A DNA stretch of 21,319 nt from a virus: positions 1 through 21,319 of the IMG/VR virus record IMGVR_UViG_3300035698_021077; one strand, given 5' to 3'. Both the position numbers and the translations under genes were made by a program. Position 1 is the first letter of the stretch. The number at the start of each line of letters is the position of its first letter. The notes under the pieces were generated by a model. That model saw only the letters and a list, made by a program, of their open reading frames with translations. It was not told the DNA's origin and ran no database searches. Positions 7,318 to 15,058 of this stretch are shown here, in pieces.

Positions 7318-9960
7318 TTAAAATGATGATGATACTCTTTCATCATACTCTAGTTTTCCTTGTATTGCACCATCTTCAAACTTAACAAGAACTGTTCCAC
7401 CTATGTTAGTAGATAATAAACCTTCTAAATCACTTAATGGAGCAATAACTTCAGGGTTTGATCTTGCACCAGGATATTCACCAACATTTGCTAATGTTTC
7501 ACCGTATGCTATACCACCTTGAGCCATTCCTTCAAATGTTTGTGAACCTATTATACCCATTTGAGTTGCTCCTATTGCACCAGCTAATGCTATACCAACC
7601 CAAGCTGCAGGATTTAAAACAGATAAAGGCACATTAGCAATAATATTAGTTATTGCTAAAGCAGCATTCATAGCAGCTTGAGCCATAGCCATACTCTTTT
7701 GTCTATAAAAATATTTCTTTTCAATCTCATATCTTTTCTTTGCATTATCACCTACTTTAGATAATTCATCAGCTTTTTGTCTATCAATTAAAGCAACCAT
7801 ATCATTTGAAAACTTTGATGCGTTTTGAAACAATACTCCTAGTATTTCTCTTTGATTAGTTATTTTATCTGTGTCTGCTGCAATTTGTGCTGCATTTTGT
7901 TCTTCATTTATTCCTGCTAATTTATCACTATATTCATGTTGAGAGATTACAAAAGAATCTAATAAATCTTTTAATGCTGTTTTTCTACCTTCAAATGTAT
8001 GTTCAAGATCATATGCAGCATTCATTTGTGGAGCTAAATCTTCCATTGCTTTTATAAAATTAAGTTCAGCATTTATCATATCCGCATTATGAATCATTTG
8101 AAGATTAGCTTCTCTGTCTCTTCCTTCATCTGAAGTTCTAGCACGTTTATCTAAATAATCATCTAATGATATTTCTCCTTTTTCATACATTTCCTCATTA
8201 AGTGAAAGTCTATCTGCAACATCTAATTCCATCAGCGATATATGTTCACGGTTTTTAGCTTCTATTTCTTGCTTACGTTTTGCATAATTTTCTTTTTCTA
8301 TTTCCCAAAGAGATTTACTTTCTTGTTCTTTTATTACTTCTAATGCTGATTTAAGTTTCTCTGCTGCATCTTCTGCAATTTTTTGATGTCCTGCCTGAGC
8401 TTCTTTATATTCTTTTTCTGCCATTTCAATAGCTCCACTATTATCAATAGATTCTTTTTCTGGAACTGCAGTCATCCAATCTTCTAAACGTATATCTGGT
8501 TCAACAATAGGTATCTTAATCTCCTTTATAGTTGCTAATAAAGCTAATTCCTCTCTCGTTCGTGCTATTCCAGCTTTAATTAATTCATAATCTTCTGCTG
8601 TTGCTTCAGTTATGTTTTTGAATATATTTGCACTAATAACTAAATTACCATAAATACTTGATCCTTCAGCTAATAAGTCTACTGCTGAGCCTATTTTTAT
8701 CCAAGAAAATCCGTCAGAAAAGCTATCAACATCTTTTCTAATATTTCTTATTATTCTATTCCATTCATTTTCATCTATTGGTTGAAAATTAGCATCTTTT
8801 ATCATTTTTTCTAATTCATCAAAACCATCTACAACTTCTTGATTAAATTCATCAGGAGTATCTTCTATTTGCTTATTATATTTAGCTCTTATTACATTTA
8901 AAGTTTGTAATGATTCAGATTGAGATTTTATTAATTTAGCACTTGCTCTGCCTCTATCAGATAAAATTCTATTTTCCTCAGCAGATAGACTTTCTAATGC
9001 AATATTTGCAATGAGTACTTCATTATAAAAATTTAGACTCTCTCTTAAAGTCTCTAAATTAACATTTTCTTTATCTTGTCCTGCTAATATATCTGGATAT
9101 AACTTCTTTAATTGATCATATGCTCTATTTCTATCCTCTAATGGTACATTTGCTAATAATAAAGTAGTAGCTAAATCATTTACATCACTTTTTTGTTTTT
9201 CTAAATCTTGTATAAGAGTAAATTGAGTTATTTTTAATATTGCTTCTCTAAAAGGAGCTAAACCCTTTAATACTAATTCACCAAAAGCAACTTTAGCATT
9301 TTCAGCTTCTGCTTTAAGTTGTTGCATTCTTTGAGCATCAGTTAATAAAACATCTCCCATTTTCGTTAACTCACGTTCAGTAATATTACCAACAGCCTTC
9401 ATAAAGTCACCTGTTTTAGCAACCTCTGCATTTAATGCAAGAGCTGAAATACCTAAATTATCAAGGATAAGAACAGATTTTCTACCAAGACCTGTTACAA
9501 ATGAATCAACTAAATAATCAACACTTTCTCCAGTTTGAGCAGCTCTCTTTGTAGCAAATTCAAGACCTCTAGCTAAAACATCCATAGGAATACTAAAGTT
9601 TTCAGCTTTAATAGCTTGTTGCATTAACTCTAATTCAGATACAGTTCCTCTAGTTGCTATTTTTAGACTTCTTAAAACTTCAGGATAATCTTTAAACTTT
9701 TCAAAAGCTTTACTTACTCCTTGAGTTTGAGCTGCTAAATTTGCAGATTCTTTAGCAAAGTTCTTTATTGCACTTAAAGCAAATGCTCCTGCTATAGCAA
9801 CACCCATTCCTTTAAAAGCACCTGATATTTTTTTAGAAAACTTTTCAGATTGTTTTTGGAATTTACTTAAATTCTTATTAGCTTTAGAAAGGCCTTTTTT
9901 CAGTTCAGCAGTTTGTGTTGAAAGCTTTATTGATAATTCAGCTATTGTTTTTCCAGCCAT
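7318..9960 (-). CDS. Tail tape measure protein
   Basis: This 880-residue protein fixes tail length and is ejected ahead of the DNA. The N-terminus (MAGKTIAELSIKLSTQTAEL) and the following Lys/Ser-rich amphipathic helix with KISGAFKGMGVAIAGAFALS (about 43-62) are typical of tape measures. Residues about 75-240 (AAQTQGVSKAFEKF, GLEFATKRAAQTGESVDYLVDSFVTGLGR) match the usual conserved N-terminal domain. A long charged helical middle (about 490-740) is followed by a hydrophobic stretch around 775-825 (AALAITNIIANVP, AWVGIALAGAIGATQMGIIG) that could cross a membrane. The C-terminus (NVGEYPGARSNPEVIAPLSDL) is also characteristic. No lysozyme or peptidase domain was seen. At about 0.15 nm per residue this would suggest a tail near 130 nm. 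A terminator lies just upstream, so it is probably expressed less than the tube and chaperone genes. Confidence 0.93.
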   Translation of the reverse strand: MAGKTIAELSIKLSTQTAELKKGLSKANKNLSKFQKQSEKFSKKISGAFKGMGVAIAGAFALSAIKNFAKESANLAAQTQGVSKAFEKFKDYPEVLRSLKIATRGTVSELELMQQAIKAENFSIPMDVLARGLEFATKRAAQTGESVDYLVDSFVTGLGRKSVLILDNLGISALALNAEVAKTGDFMKAVGNITERELTKMGDVLLTDAQRMQQLKAEAENAKVAFGELVLKGLAPFREAILKITQFTLIQDLEKQKSDVNDLATTLLLANVPLEDRNRAYDQLKKLYPDILAGQDKENVNLETLRESLNFYNEVLIANIALESLSAEENRILSDRGRASAKLIKSQSESLQTLNVIRAKYNKQIEDTPDEFNQEVVDGFDELEKMIKDANFQPIDENEWNRIIRNIRKDVDSFSDGFSWIKIGSAVDLLAEGSSIYGNLVISANIFKNITEATAEDYELIKAGIARTREELALLATIKEIKIPIVEPDIRLEDWMTAVPEKESIDNSGAIEMAEKEYKEAQAGHQKIAEDAAEKLKSALEVIKEQESKSLWEIEKENYAKRKQEIEAKNREHISLMELDVADRLSLNEEMYEKGEISLDDYLDKRARTSDEGRDREANLQMIHNADMINAELNFIKAMEDLAPQMNAAYDLEHTFEGRKTALKDLLDSFVISQHEYSDKLAGINEEQNAAQIAADTDKITNQREILGVLFQNASKFSNDMVALIDRQKADELSKVGDNAKKRYEIEKKYFYRQKSMAMAQAAMNAALAITNIIANVPLSVLNPAAWVGIALAGAIGATQMGIIGSQTFEGMAQGGIAYGETLANVGEYPGARSNPEVIAPLSDLEGLLSTNIGGTVLVKFEDGAIQGKLEYDERVSSSF

Positions 9961-9984
9961 AATTTCTTTATTTTAATTTATTTT

Positions 9985-10017
9985 AAAAAAGAGGTTAACT
10001 TAGTTAACCTCTTTTTT
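9985..10017 (-). terminator. Hairpin terminator between chaperone genes and tape measure
   Basis: A 15-bp perfect inverted repeat (AAAAAAGAGGTTAAC pairing with GTTAACCTCTTTTTT) with a 3-nt loop ends in a T run on the minus strand. The stop codon of the downstream chaperone frame (10006-10004) lies in it. It should terminate part of the late transcript before the tape measure gene. Because of the A and T flanks it may also act on the plus strand. Confidence 0.85.
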
Positions 10018-10321
10018 CTAAACTAGCCCAATCTTCAGAAGTTAGATTTTCTAATTTGTCTTTTGTTTCTTTTTCATCTTTTGATATTTCATCCCATGTA
10101 AATGGTAGATATTTTTTACAAAAGTCTTGATATGTTACATTATTATCTTTTTTTACATTTAACAAATAAGTAAAAAATGTTTGTATTCGCATACTTTCAT
10201 ATATTCTTTTTGTTTTTTCTTCTTTATCTTTTCCCCATAGTTCATATAATAAATTATATTCTCTGTATGTTAATTTTAAAAATTCCTTTTTCTTAATATT
10301 AAACCTAAGTCTTGCTATCAT
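10004..10321 (-). CDS. Tail assembly chaperone, downstream frame (GT-like 'T' part)
   Basis: This 105-residue charged protein (MIARLRFNIKKKEFLKLTYREYNLLYELWG...EDWASLEKRG) lies between the first chaperone frame and the tape measure, where siphoviruses carry the second chaperone frame. In lambda this part is made only as a -1 frameshift fusion (gpGT). Here the -1 frame is open all the way from the A9 run at the end of the upstream gene into this ATG, adding the linker IKIDYLNLR; the fusion would be 251 residues. Separate initiation at 10321 is also possible, because the 23-nt gap is A/T-rich, but no strong start signal stands out. Position and frame relation make the role likely; sequence similarity to lambda T is not visible. 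Confidence 0.75.
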   Translation of the reverse strand: MIARLRFNIKKKEFLKLTYREYNLLYELWGKDKEEKTKRIYESMRIQTFFTYLLNVKKDNNVTYQDFCKKYLPFTWDEISKDEKETKDKLENLTSEDWASLEKRG

Positions 10322-10344
10322 TCTTAAATTAAGATAGTCAATTT

Positions 10345-10356
10345 TTATTTTTTTTT
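10345..10356 (-). promoter_or_regulatory. Predicted -1 programmed ribosomal frameshift site
   Basis: The upstream chaperone frame ends CCT AAA AAA AAA TAA. The nine-A run (10356-10348) contains the slippery heptamer A AAA AAA in the right phase, immediately before the stop codon. Slipping back one base gives the open path ATA AAA ATT GAC TAT CTT AAT TTA AGA ATG into the downstream frame. This matches the known tail-chaperone frameshift arrangement. A clear stimulatory pseudoknot was not identified. Confidence 0.75.
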
Positions 10357-10758
10357 AGGTTCTTCTGGTATTTCTTTAATTGCATCTTCAACCATATCTC
10401 CTGATGTTGAAAAAGCTTGATCTTGTAATTTTGTAAAAAACTCAGGTATCATCTTTACAAGTTGAGACCAATTATGATCTAAGATATATTGTAAATCATC
10501 TTTTTTAACTCCATATTTAGTCTTTGTAAAAATAAGATTTAATAAAGTCTTAACAGGATTTCTCTTTTCATATGCATATCCTGACTCTAAACCTAACTCA
10601 AGAATTAAAAGTAAACTTTTTCCTAGTTTTAATAAATCATTTGAATTTAATAACATTTGAAGAAAATCTTCTTTATTCTTCTCTGAATAGTTAATCAAAG
10701 TAGACATAGTAATAATAAAAGGTAGTTTTCTTTTTCTAAAATTGATGTATTTTAACAT
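10345..10758 (-). CDS. Tail assembly chaperone, upstream frame (G-like)
   Basis: This 137-residue mostly helical protein (LQMLLNSNDLLKLGKSLLLILELGLESGYAYEKR; LQYILDHNWSQLVKMIPEFFTKLQDQ) ends in a flexible acidic then lysine-rich tail (EEPKKK). It follows the third tail-tube gene by 3 nt and precedes the second chaperone frame and the tape measure, the standard position of the G-type chaperone that coats the tape measure during tail assembly. The stop lies directly after a nine-A run that can support a -1 shift. The start shown has other in-frame Met codons nearby (MSTLINYSEK at residue 18), so the true N-terminus could be shorter. Function inferred from position, size and frameshift layout. 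Confidence 0.75.
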   Translation of the reverse strand: MLKYINFRKRKLPFIITMSTLINYSEKNKEDFLQMLLNSNDLLKLGKSLLLILELGLESGYAYEKRNPVKTLLNLIFTKTKYGVKKDDLQYILDHNWSQLVKMIPEFFTKLQDQAFSTSGDMVEDAIKEIPEEPKKK

Positions 10759-10761
10759 TTT

Positions 10762-11196
10762 TTAATAATTATTTGTAGATAAATCTAATGGTCCTATTCC
10801 TTTAATAGTTCCTGCAAAAGTATTTGGTGAACTCACTTTAACACTATGAGATAATGAATCTAAAATTCCAAAGCCTGTATAATATTTGTTTGAACTTACG
10901 TCAGCAGTGTTGGGTTGTACTCTAATACCCACTGATGTATCTGACTCCATAATGTTATACATTAAATCATCATAATCAACATCTGCACCTGCATCAACAG
11001 TTTTTGTAACAAGGCCATTAAATTTTACATGCCATGACTTTAAACCACCCTTGTAATCTTTATAACCAGCTGAATTAGGATATGATGCAATTTCAAACGT
11101 ATCTTTTTTAAAATTTAGATCAAAGTCTGTGCAACAAGCCATAGCTTTATTATCAAAGTAGACAAGCATATGTTTACCAAAAAGTGGTACCGCCAT
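10762..11196 (-). CDS. Major tail (tube) protein paralogue 3
   Basis: This 144-residue protein shares the full layout of the two preceding genes: MAVPLFGKHM start, CCTDFDL, a K-S-W core (GLKSWHVKFNGLV), the DYDDLMYNIMESDTSV segment, YYTGFGILDSLSHS and GPLDLSTNNY at the end. That is the fold pattern of phage major tail proteins of the TP901-1 type, which stack as hexameric rings to form the tail tube. It is the most diverged of the three copies: it has TFEIASYPNSAGYKDYKG where the others have NTQEIPKCLG. It is last of the three in transcription order and next to the chaperones. It may be the main tube protein or a specialised ring; the sequence alone does not tell which. Confidence 0.8.
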   Translation of the reverse strand: MAVPLFGKHMLVYFDNKAMACCTDFDLNFKKDTFEIASYPNSAGYKDYKGGLKSWHVKFNGLVTKTVDAGADVDYDDLMYNIMESDTSVGIRVQPNTADVSSNKYYTGFGILDSLSHSVKVSSPNTFAGTIKGIGPLDLSTNNY

Positions 11197-11211
11197 TAGT
11201 CTATATTTATT

Positions 11212-11634
11212 TTATACTGTTGCTAATGTAAGAGGACCCGTTCCTTGTATATTTCCTGAGAATGTTACAGGACTTGCTCCAGCAGCACTAGATTGTGATA
11301 GTGAAGTTATAATTCCATAACCATCGTAATATTTGTTACTAGCTATACTAGGACGAATTGAAACGTTTACAGACGTATCTTTATTCATTACATCAAACAT
11401 CAAGTTATCATAATCTAATGTAGACGCATCTACATCAGTTCTTCTAACCATTCCATTAAATGATGCTGACCAACTTTTAAAGTCGGCTTCATGATCCATG
11501 TAACCTGTTTCACCTAAACATTTAGGTATTTCTTGAGTATTTTTTGATATTTCAAGGTCGAAGTCAGTTGTACATGAAACAACACTTGAATCATAAAAGA
11601 AACTCATATTCTTTCCAAAAAGTGGATTTGCCAT
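11212..11634 (-). CDS. Major tail (tube) protein paralogue 2
   Basis: This 140-residue protein is a close relative of its upstream neighbour: MANPLFGKNM, NTQEIPKCLGETGYM, DFKSWSASFNGMV, DYDNLMFDVMNKDTSV, YYDGYGIITSLSQSSAAG and IQGTGPLTLATV. It lacks the PADVSS residues present in both other copies, which accounts for its shorter length. The C-terminal coding part contains a 74-bp block identical to the upstream gene. It has its own A-rich leader (AACTAAATTAACAAATTAAACA before ATG), so it is separately translated. Tube or ring subunit, as for the other copies. Confidence 0.82.
   Translation of the reverse strand: MANPLFGKNMSFFYDSSVVSCTTDFDLEISKNTQEIPKCLGETGYMDHEADFKSWSASFNGMVRRTDVDASTLDYDNLMFDVMNKDTSVNVSIRPSIASNKYYDGYGIITSLSQSSAAGASPVTFSGNIQGTGPLTLATV
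11246..11319 (-). repeat. 74-bp block identical to 11714-11787
   Basis: Bases 11246-11319 in tail-tube copy 2 are identical to 11714-11787 in copy 1 (offset 468 bp), encoding the GIITSLSQSSAAG...SGNIQGTG region. Flanking coding DNA is clearly diverged. The sharp edges point to gene conversion or recombination between the copies. Confidence 0.9.
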
Positions 11635-11673
11635 TGTTTAATTTGTTAATTTAGTTTATATATTTAGTTATTA

Positions 11674-12111
11674 TTAATAACTATTTGTAGAAATGTCCAG
11701 TGGACCTGTTCCCTGTATATTTCCTGAGAATGTTACAGGACTTGCTCCAGCAGCACTAGATTGTGATAGTGAAGTTATAATTCCATATCCTTCATAATGA
11801 GTTAAAGAACTCACATCTGCAGGATTTGGTTGTATGTAAAAGTTTACAGAAGTATCTGTATTCATTACATCATACATCATATCATCATAATCTAAATCAT
11901 TTGCTTCACAATCTGTTCTAGTCACAAGTCCATTAAAACTTGCTGACCAGCTTTTAAAGTCTGGTTCATTTTCCATGTAACCAGTTTGTCCTAAGCATTT
12001 AGGGATCTCCTGAGTATTTTTTGTTACCTCAAAATCAAAGTCTGTGCAACATGCTACAGTGCTTCCATCATATATGAATTGCATGTGTTTTCCGAATAGT
12101 GGGTTTGCCAT
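11674..12111 (-). CDS. Major tail (tube) protein paralogue 1
   Basis: This 145-residue protein has the TP901-1-like major tail protein layout: MANPLFGKHM, CCTDFDFEV, NTQEIPKCLGQTGYM, DFKSWSASFNGLV, DYDDMMYDVMNTDTSV, HYEGYGIITSLSQSSAAG and GTGPLDISTNSY. It comes directly after the tail terminator-like gene, the usual site of the tube gene, and has two paralogues behind it. In families of this type one copy is enough to build the tube, so the triplication is unusual. Which copy is the bulk tube protein is not determined by the sequence. Confidence 0.85.
   Translation of the reverse strand: MANPLFGKHMQFIYDGSTVACCTDFDFEVTKNTQEIPKCLGQTGYMENEPDFKSWSASFNGLVTRTDCEANDLDYDDMMYDVMNTDTSVNFYIQPNPADVSSLTHYEGYGIITSLSQSSAAGASPVTFSGNIQGTGPLDISTNSY
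11714..11787 (-). repeat. 74-bp block identical to 11246-11319
   Basis: Partner of the identical block in the neighbouring tail-tube gene; see 11246-11319. The third paralogue is not identical over this stretch. Confidence 0.9.
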
Positions 12112-12136
12112 TGTTTCTAATTATTTTTAATTTAAT

Positions 12137-12514
12137 TTAATTACCAAAAATGCTTTCAAATTCTAAAACATTTTCAAAGGTTTTTCTTTCTAAGTCTTCT
12201 TGTAATGTATCATTTTTAAATGTGATATCTAATATACCTGAACTTGTAGCTCCATTTAGATAATCTATAATAACTGTTGATAATGTATTAATAGTATCTA
12301 AGTTTGTAGATAAAAGTTTAACACTTAGTGTATAAGTAAGTAATGCATTTTTAGATCCTAATAAATCTGTTTGATCTATTTTATCAAAATCATATACTAT
12401 CCAATTCTTGGAAAAATCCTCATTAATATCTAAATGCTGGTATAAAATTTCTTCAACAGTATTCATACTTGCATCTGCATTCATTATAGTATTTAATTCA
12501 CTTCCAAAACTCAT
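12137..12514 (-). CDS. Tail terminator / tail completion-like protein
   Basis: This 125-residue protein (MSFGSELNTIMNADASMNTVEEILYQHLD...LTYTLSVKLLSTNLDTINTLSTVIIDYLNG...LDITFKNDTLQ) has the size and alpha/beta pattern of tail terminator or DUF3168-type proteins, which cap the tail tube and bind the head-tail connector. It lies between the HK97 gp10-like gene, with which it shares an ATGA overlap at 12511-12514 (translational coupling), and the first tail-tube gene. This is the classic place for a tail terminator. Similarity is by pattern and position only. Confidence 0.65.
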   Translation of the reverse strand: MSFGSELNTIMNADASMNTVEEILYQHLDINEDFSKNWIVYDFDKIDQTDLLGSKNALLTYTLSVKLLSTNLDTINTLSTVIIDYLNGATSSGILDITFKNDTLQEDLERKTFENVLEFESIFGN

Positions 12515-12945
12515 AATCTTTTTAATTTTTTTGCTAGTATATTACTTATTTCTTTTCCTAGTTCTTTTTCTGTATATTTTATAATTGGTCTTATTTGAGA
12601 ATTTATAATTGGACCTACTCTATGTCTTCCTCTTATACTTCCTCTATTAGCTCCTGTTCTTGTATTTCTATCTACTGTTCCTAATTCTGCCCATCTTAAC
12701 CAAAAAGATTGAGTAGTAACACCTGCATATATATGTGTTCTATTAGGGTCTCTTCTAGAAGTTGTTATTTTAATACCTCTTTTACTTCTTTTAGAATAAG
12801 GAAGTGAACCTCTTAGATTTTTTACTATAAATCTTGTTCCTGCTTTTCTATTAAAACTTCTTAAAATTTGATTAGATAATTTAGGACCAAGACTATTTAA
12901 AGCATCTTGTATAGCTTTAATTCCCTCTATTTCTAATTTAATCAT
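12511..12945 (-). CDS. HK97 gp10-like head-tail joining protein
   Basis: This basic 144-residue protein starts with an amphipathic helix region (LEIEGIKAIQDALNSLG), contains a PYSKRSKRG-type segment and the hallmark FWLRWAELGT (residues 81-90; the family usually has a phi-x-E-x-GT motif here), and ends with a C-terminal helix (IKYTEKELGKEISNILAKKL). This matches the HK97 gp10 / tail-component family found between head closure protein and tail terminator. It overlaps the upstream gene by 8 nt and the downstream gene by 4 nt, so the three are translationally coupled. Confidence 0.85.
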   Translation of the reverse strand: MIKLEIEGIKAIQDALNSLGPKLSNQILRSFNRKAGTRFIVKNLRGSLPYSKRSKRGIKITTSRRDPNRTHIYAGVTTQSFWLRWAELGTVDRNTRTGANRGSIRGRHRVGPIINSQIRPIIKYTEKELGKEISNILAKKLKRL

Positions 12946-13282
12946 CCGCTTCTAAAGGAGTGTTATTTTCATATACAGTTGTTGATATCTCTAAAGCTTT
13001 AGCTCTTCCTAAAGTTCTTATATGGTTAATTATACAATCTTGTCCATCATAAACTATTATACTTTCATAATTAAGTCCGCTTATCCATCTAATTGTAAAT
13101 GTAATGTTTGAATAAGATGATGCACTAATTTCATCATATTGCATATCTCCACCTTGATAATCAACTTTTGCATAAACTTCTTTAAAAACTTCCCAGTCAT
13201 CTTTAAGATAACCTAATGTTTCACTTTTAGTTGTATTTCTATTTTTTATTGTTATAAGTCTATTAAAATCACTTGTCATCAT
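12938..13282 (-). CDS. Head closure / head-tail joining protein (SPP1 gp16-like)
   Basis: This 114-residue beta-rich protein has the head-tail joining pattern: DFNRLITIKNR near the N-terminus, LGYLKDDWEVFKEVYAKVDYQGG, TFTIRWISGL, and IVYDGQDCIINHIRTLGRAKALEI. In SPP1 and HK97 relatives this protein plugs the connector after packaging and offers the tail-docking surface. The gene follows the gp6-like connector and overlaps the gp10-like gene by 8 nt. Two Met codons open the frame (MMTSDF), so the start may be one codon later. Confidence 0.88.
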   Translation of the reverse strand: MMTSDFNRLITIKNRNTTKSETLGYLKDDWEVFKEVYAKVDYQGGDMQYDEISASSYSNITFTIRWISGLNYESIIVYDGQDCIINHIRTLGRAKALEISTTVYENNTPLEADD

Positions 13283-13297
13283 ATCTTCTATATTATT

Positions 13298-13831
13298 TTA
13301 AAAAATTATTAATTTATAAGAATTTAGTATTCTATTTCCAGCATTTGTAAATCTTATTCCTTCAACATAATTTTGTCTGTCAACATCATATAAATCTCCT
13401 ATTTTCATAAGGATTGCTTGTTTGATGTCAGCTGGGCAAGAAGAATAACCTGTTGTAAATTGTACTTCAACTGGTTCTGTTTCAGATGTAGATGAAAAGC
13501 TAGAGTTTAACTCTATTGTAAAATAATTAACATAATTCTTAGAAACTTTTACACCTAAAAGAGTTGATGTATCAGAAATAACATAATCTGTTGAAACAAA
13601 ATTACCTTCTTCAACAGTAAATTTATCACCACCCCAATCATAATATTTTGCAACACATGAAGTTAATGCTATATCTTTAGAAATATAGTTTTCACATTGT
13701 AAAGTTGCAGACTCTATTAAAGCATTAATATAATCATCATCATCATGATATGAAGCAGAAACTCTAAGATGAATTTTTGCATCATTCAATGATATAGGAA
13801 ATGATGTTTTAGTTTTTTCTATATACAACAT
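13298..13831 (-). CDS. Head-tail connector protein (gp6-like)
   Basis: This 177-residue protein carries the connector signature: ISLNDAKIHLRVSASYHDDDDYINALIESATLQCENYI at residues about 14-51 (usual pattern: AK-x-HLR, then D/E-rich turn and a helix), a beta middle, and FTTGYSSCPADIKQAILMKIGDLYDVDRQ near the C-terminus. Such proteins form a ring below the portal. A terminator and an A-rich leader separate it from the capsid gene upstream. Assignment is firm at family level (phage gp6-like / QLRG-type DNA packaging connector). Confidence 0.88.
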   Translation of the reverse strand: MLYIEKTKTSFPISLNDAKIHLRVSASYHDDDDYINALIESATLQCENYISKDIALTSCVAKYYDWGGDKFTVEEGNFVSTDYVISDTSTLLGVKVSKNYVNYFTIELNSSFSSTSETEPVEVQFTTGYSSCPADIKQAILMKIGDLYDVDRQNYVEGIRFTNAGNRILNSYKLIIF

Positions 13832-13847
13832 AAGAATAATTTATTTT

Positions 13848-13880
13848 AAAAAAAATGGGAGGAAGTTTTAGTTCCTCCCA
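13848..13880 (-). terminator. Rho-independent terminator after the major capsid gene
   Basis: On the minus strand the sequence reads TGGGAGGAA, loop CTAAAAC, TTCCTCCCA, then eight T (13855-13848). A 9-bp GC-rich stem followed by a U tract in such AT-rich DNA is a strong intrinsic terminator. It lies 23 nt after the capsid stop, inside the late operon, so it likely limits read-through to the connector and tail genes. Confidence 0.93.
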
Positions 13881-13903
13881 GTTTAGTATTTAGATTCTAT
13901 CTC

Positions 13904-15058
13904 TTAAGCAGCTACAGAACAGTCAGTATAAAGAGTAATTGCTCTTGGAGTTACCCAAGCCGTGTCATAAAGCCCGATTGCCGCTATTTCTATGCTCCCC
14001 TTTTCTTTGTGCGTGTAGGGATCGTACACTAATTCAATTCCAGAACCCCATGAAGCAACAGCTCCTTGAGACCAATCAGCAAAATATAGGTGATCACCTT
14101 GAACAACAGATGACGCTTTAGCATCGTATCCATTTACTTGATCTTGATCATTCCATAAGAACTTAATACCTGCACTACCTTGGTTATATTGCTTCATATA
14201 TGTTTTAACATTTGAAGCTGCAACATAACCTGGTCTATTTAGTACAAAGTTTATTGAAGATTCTTGACCAATAACATCAGCAGCATTTAAACCGTTTGAT
14301 ACAAGACTTGCAGTTCCAGTTGAACCAGGTGAATCTGTAATAGCATTCACAAAGAAGTCTGTTGCAACAGCAGTACCAATTGCATCAACTAAGTTTTGTA
14401 TAATTCCATTGATTACACTTGGATTAGATTGTGTTAACAATTGTTTTGAGAAACCTTGAGTAACACCAACATTCCTTGGAGCAAGTGTAACAGTTGAAGG
14501 AGTAGCATCACCAGTTGAAACATCTGTATTTTCATTTACAAAACCTGCAATCATACCTGTCATGCTTGCAAGAGGGAGGTTACCATTTAAACCTTCATAG
14601 AATTGTACACCTAAGTCTCTAAGCATCTGTAAAGCTGGAGGAACTAAGATTGATATACCATCTGCGGGATATTTATTCACTAAGCCTGTGTCTGTACTTG
14701 AAAGTACAGGATCAGCTCTAAAGAATTCTACAGGAACTTTAAATCCTGTTTCACCTTTAAATTCATCAGCAATTCCATCACCATCGATATATGCTCTAAA
14801 AGATGTAACAAATCTCTCTGCTAAGCTTCTTTCTAATTCTGTTACAACTGTAGTTTCAGGTGAAGTTTCAACAATAGTTTTGTTTAATTTCTCTTGTCTT
14901 TCAGCCATTTCAATAGCTTTGTCAAGCTTTTCAACATCATCACTTAAAGTTGTCCACTCTGATCTTTTTTCATCAGTAAGCTCTTCTACCTTTGTAATTT
15001 CTTCCATTTGAGATATAAAATCGGCTCTTTCTGATTTTAATTCGTTTAATTTTTTCAT
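13904..15058 (-). CDS. Major capsid protein (HK97 fold)
   Basis: This 384-residue protein follows the prohead protease, with a one-base TAATG overlap. Residues 1-60 form a charged coiled coil (KLNELKSERADFISQMEEI, EWTTLSDDVEKLDKAIEMAE), the delta-type scaffolding segment that the protease removes. The N-arm and core follow from about residue 75 (LERSLAERFVTSFRAYI), with typical elements such as AGFVNENTDVSTGDATPSTVTLAPRNVGVTQGFSKQLL (about 168-207), INFVLNRPGYVAASN, and a C-terminal beta region (GDHLYFADWSQGAVASWGSGIELVYDPYTHKEKGSIEIAAIGLYDTAWVTP). The last part matches the end of many HK97-family capsids. The exact cleavage site, probably near residues 65-80, cannot be read from the sequence. 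A terminator follows the gene. Confidence 0.93.
   Translation of the reverse strand: MKKLNELKSERADFISQMEEITKVEELTDEKRSEWTTLSDDVEKLDKAIEMAERQEKLNKTIVETSPETTVVTELERSLAERFVTSFRAYIDGDGIADEFKGETGFKVPVEFFRADPVLSSTDTGLVNKYPADGISILVPPALQMLRDLGVQFYEGLNGNLPLASMTGMIAGFVNENTDVSTGDATPSTVTLAPRNVGVTQGFSKQLLTQSNPSVINGIIQNLVDAIGTAVATDFFVNAITDSPGSTGTASLVSNGLNAADVIGQESSINFVLNRPGYVAASNVKTYMKQYNQGSAGIKFLWNDQDQVNGYDAKASSVVQGDHLYFADWSQGAVASWGSGIELVYDPYTHKEKGSIEIAAIGLYDTAWVTPRAITLYTDCSVAA

Noticed and set aside
13939-15011. Plus-strand frames opposite the capsid gene (13939-14121, 14688-15011)
   Set aside because: Antisense to the conserved capsid and its scaffold coding region, with Ser/Leu/Val-biased shadow composition and no start signal.
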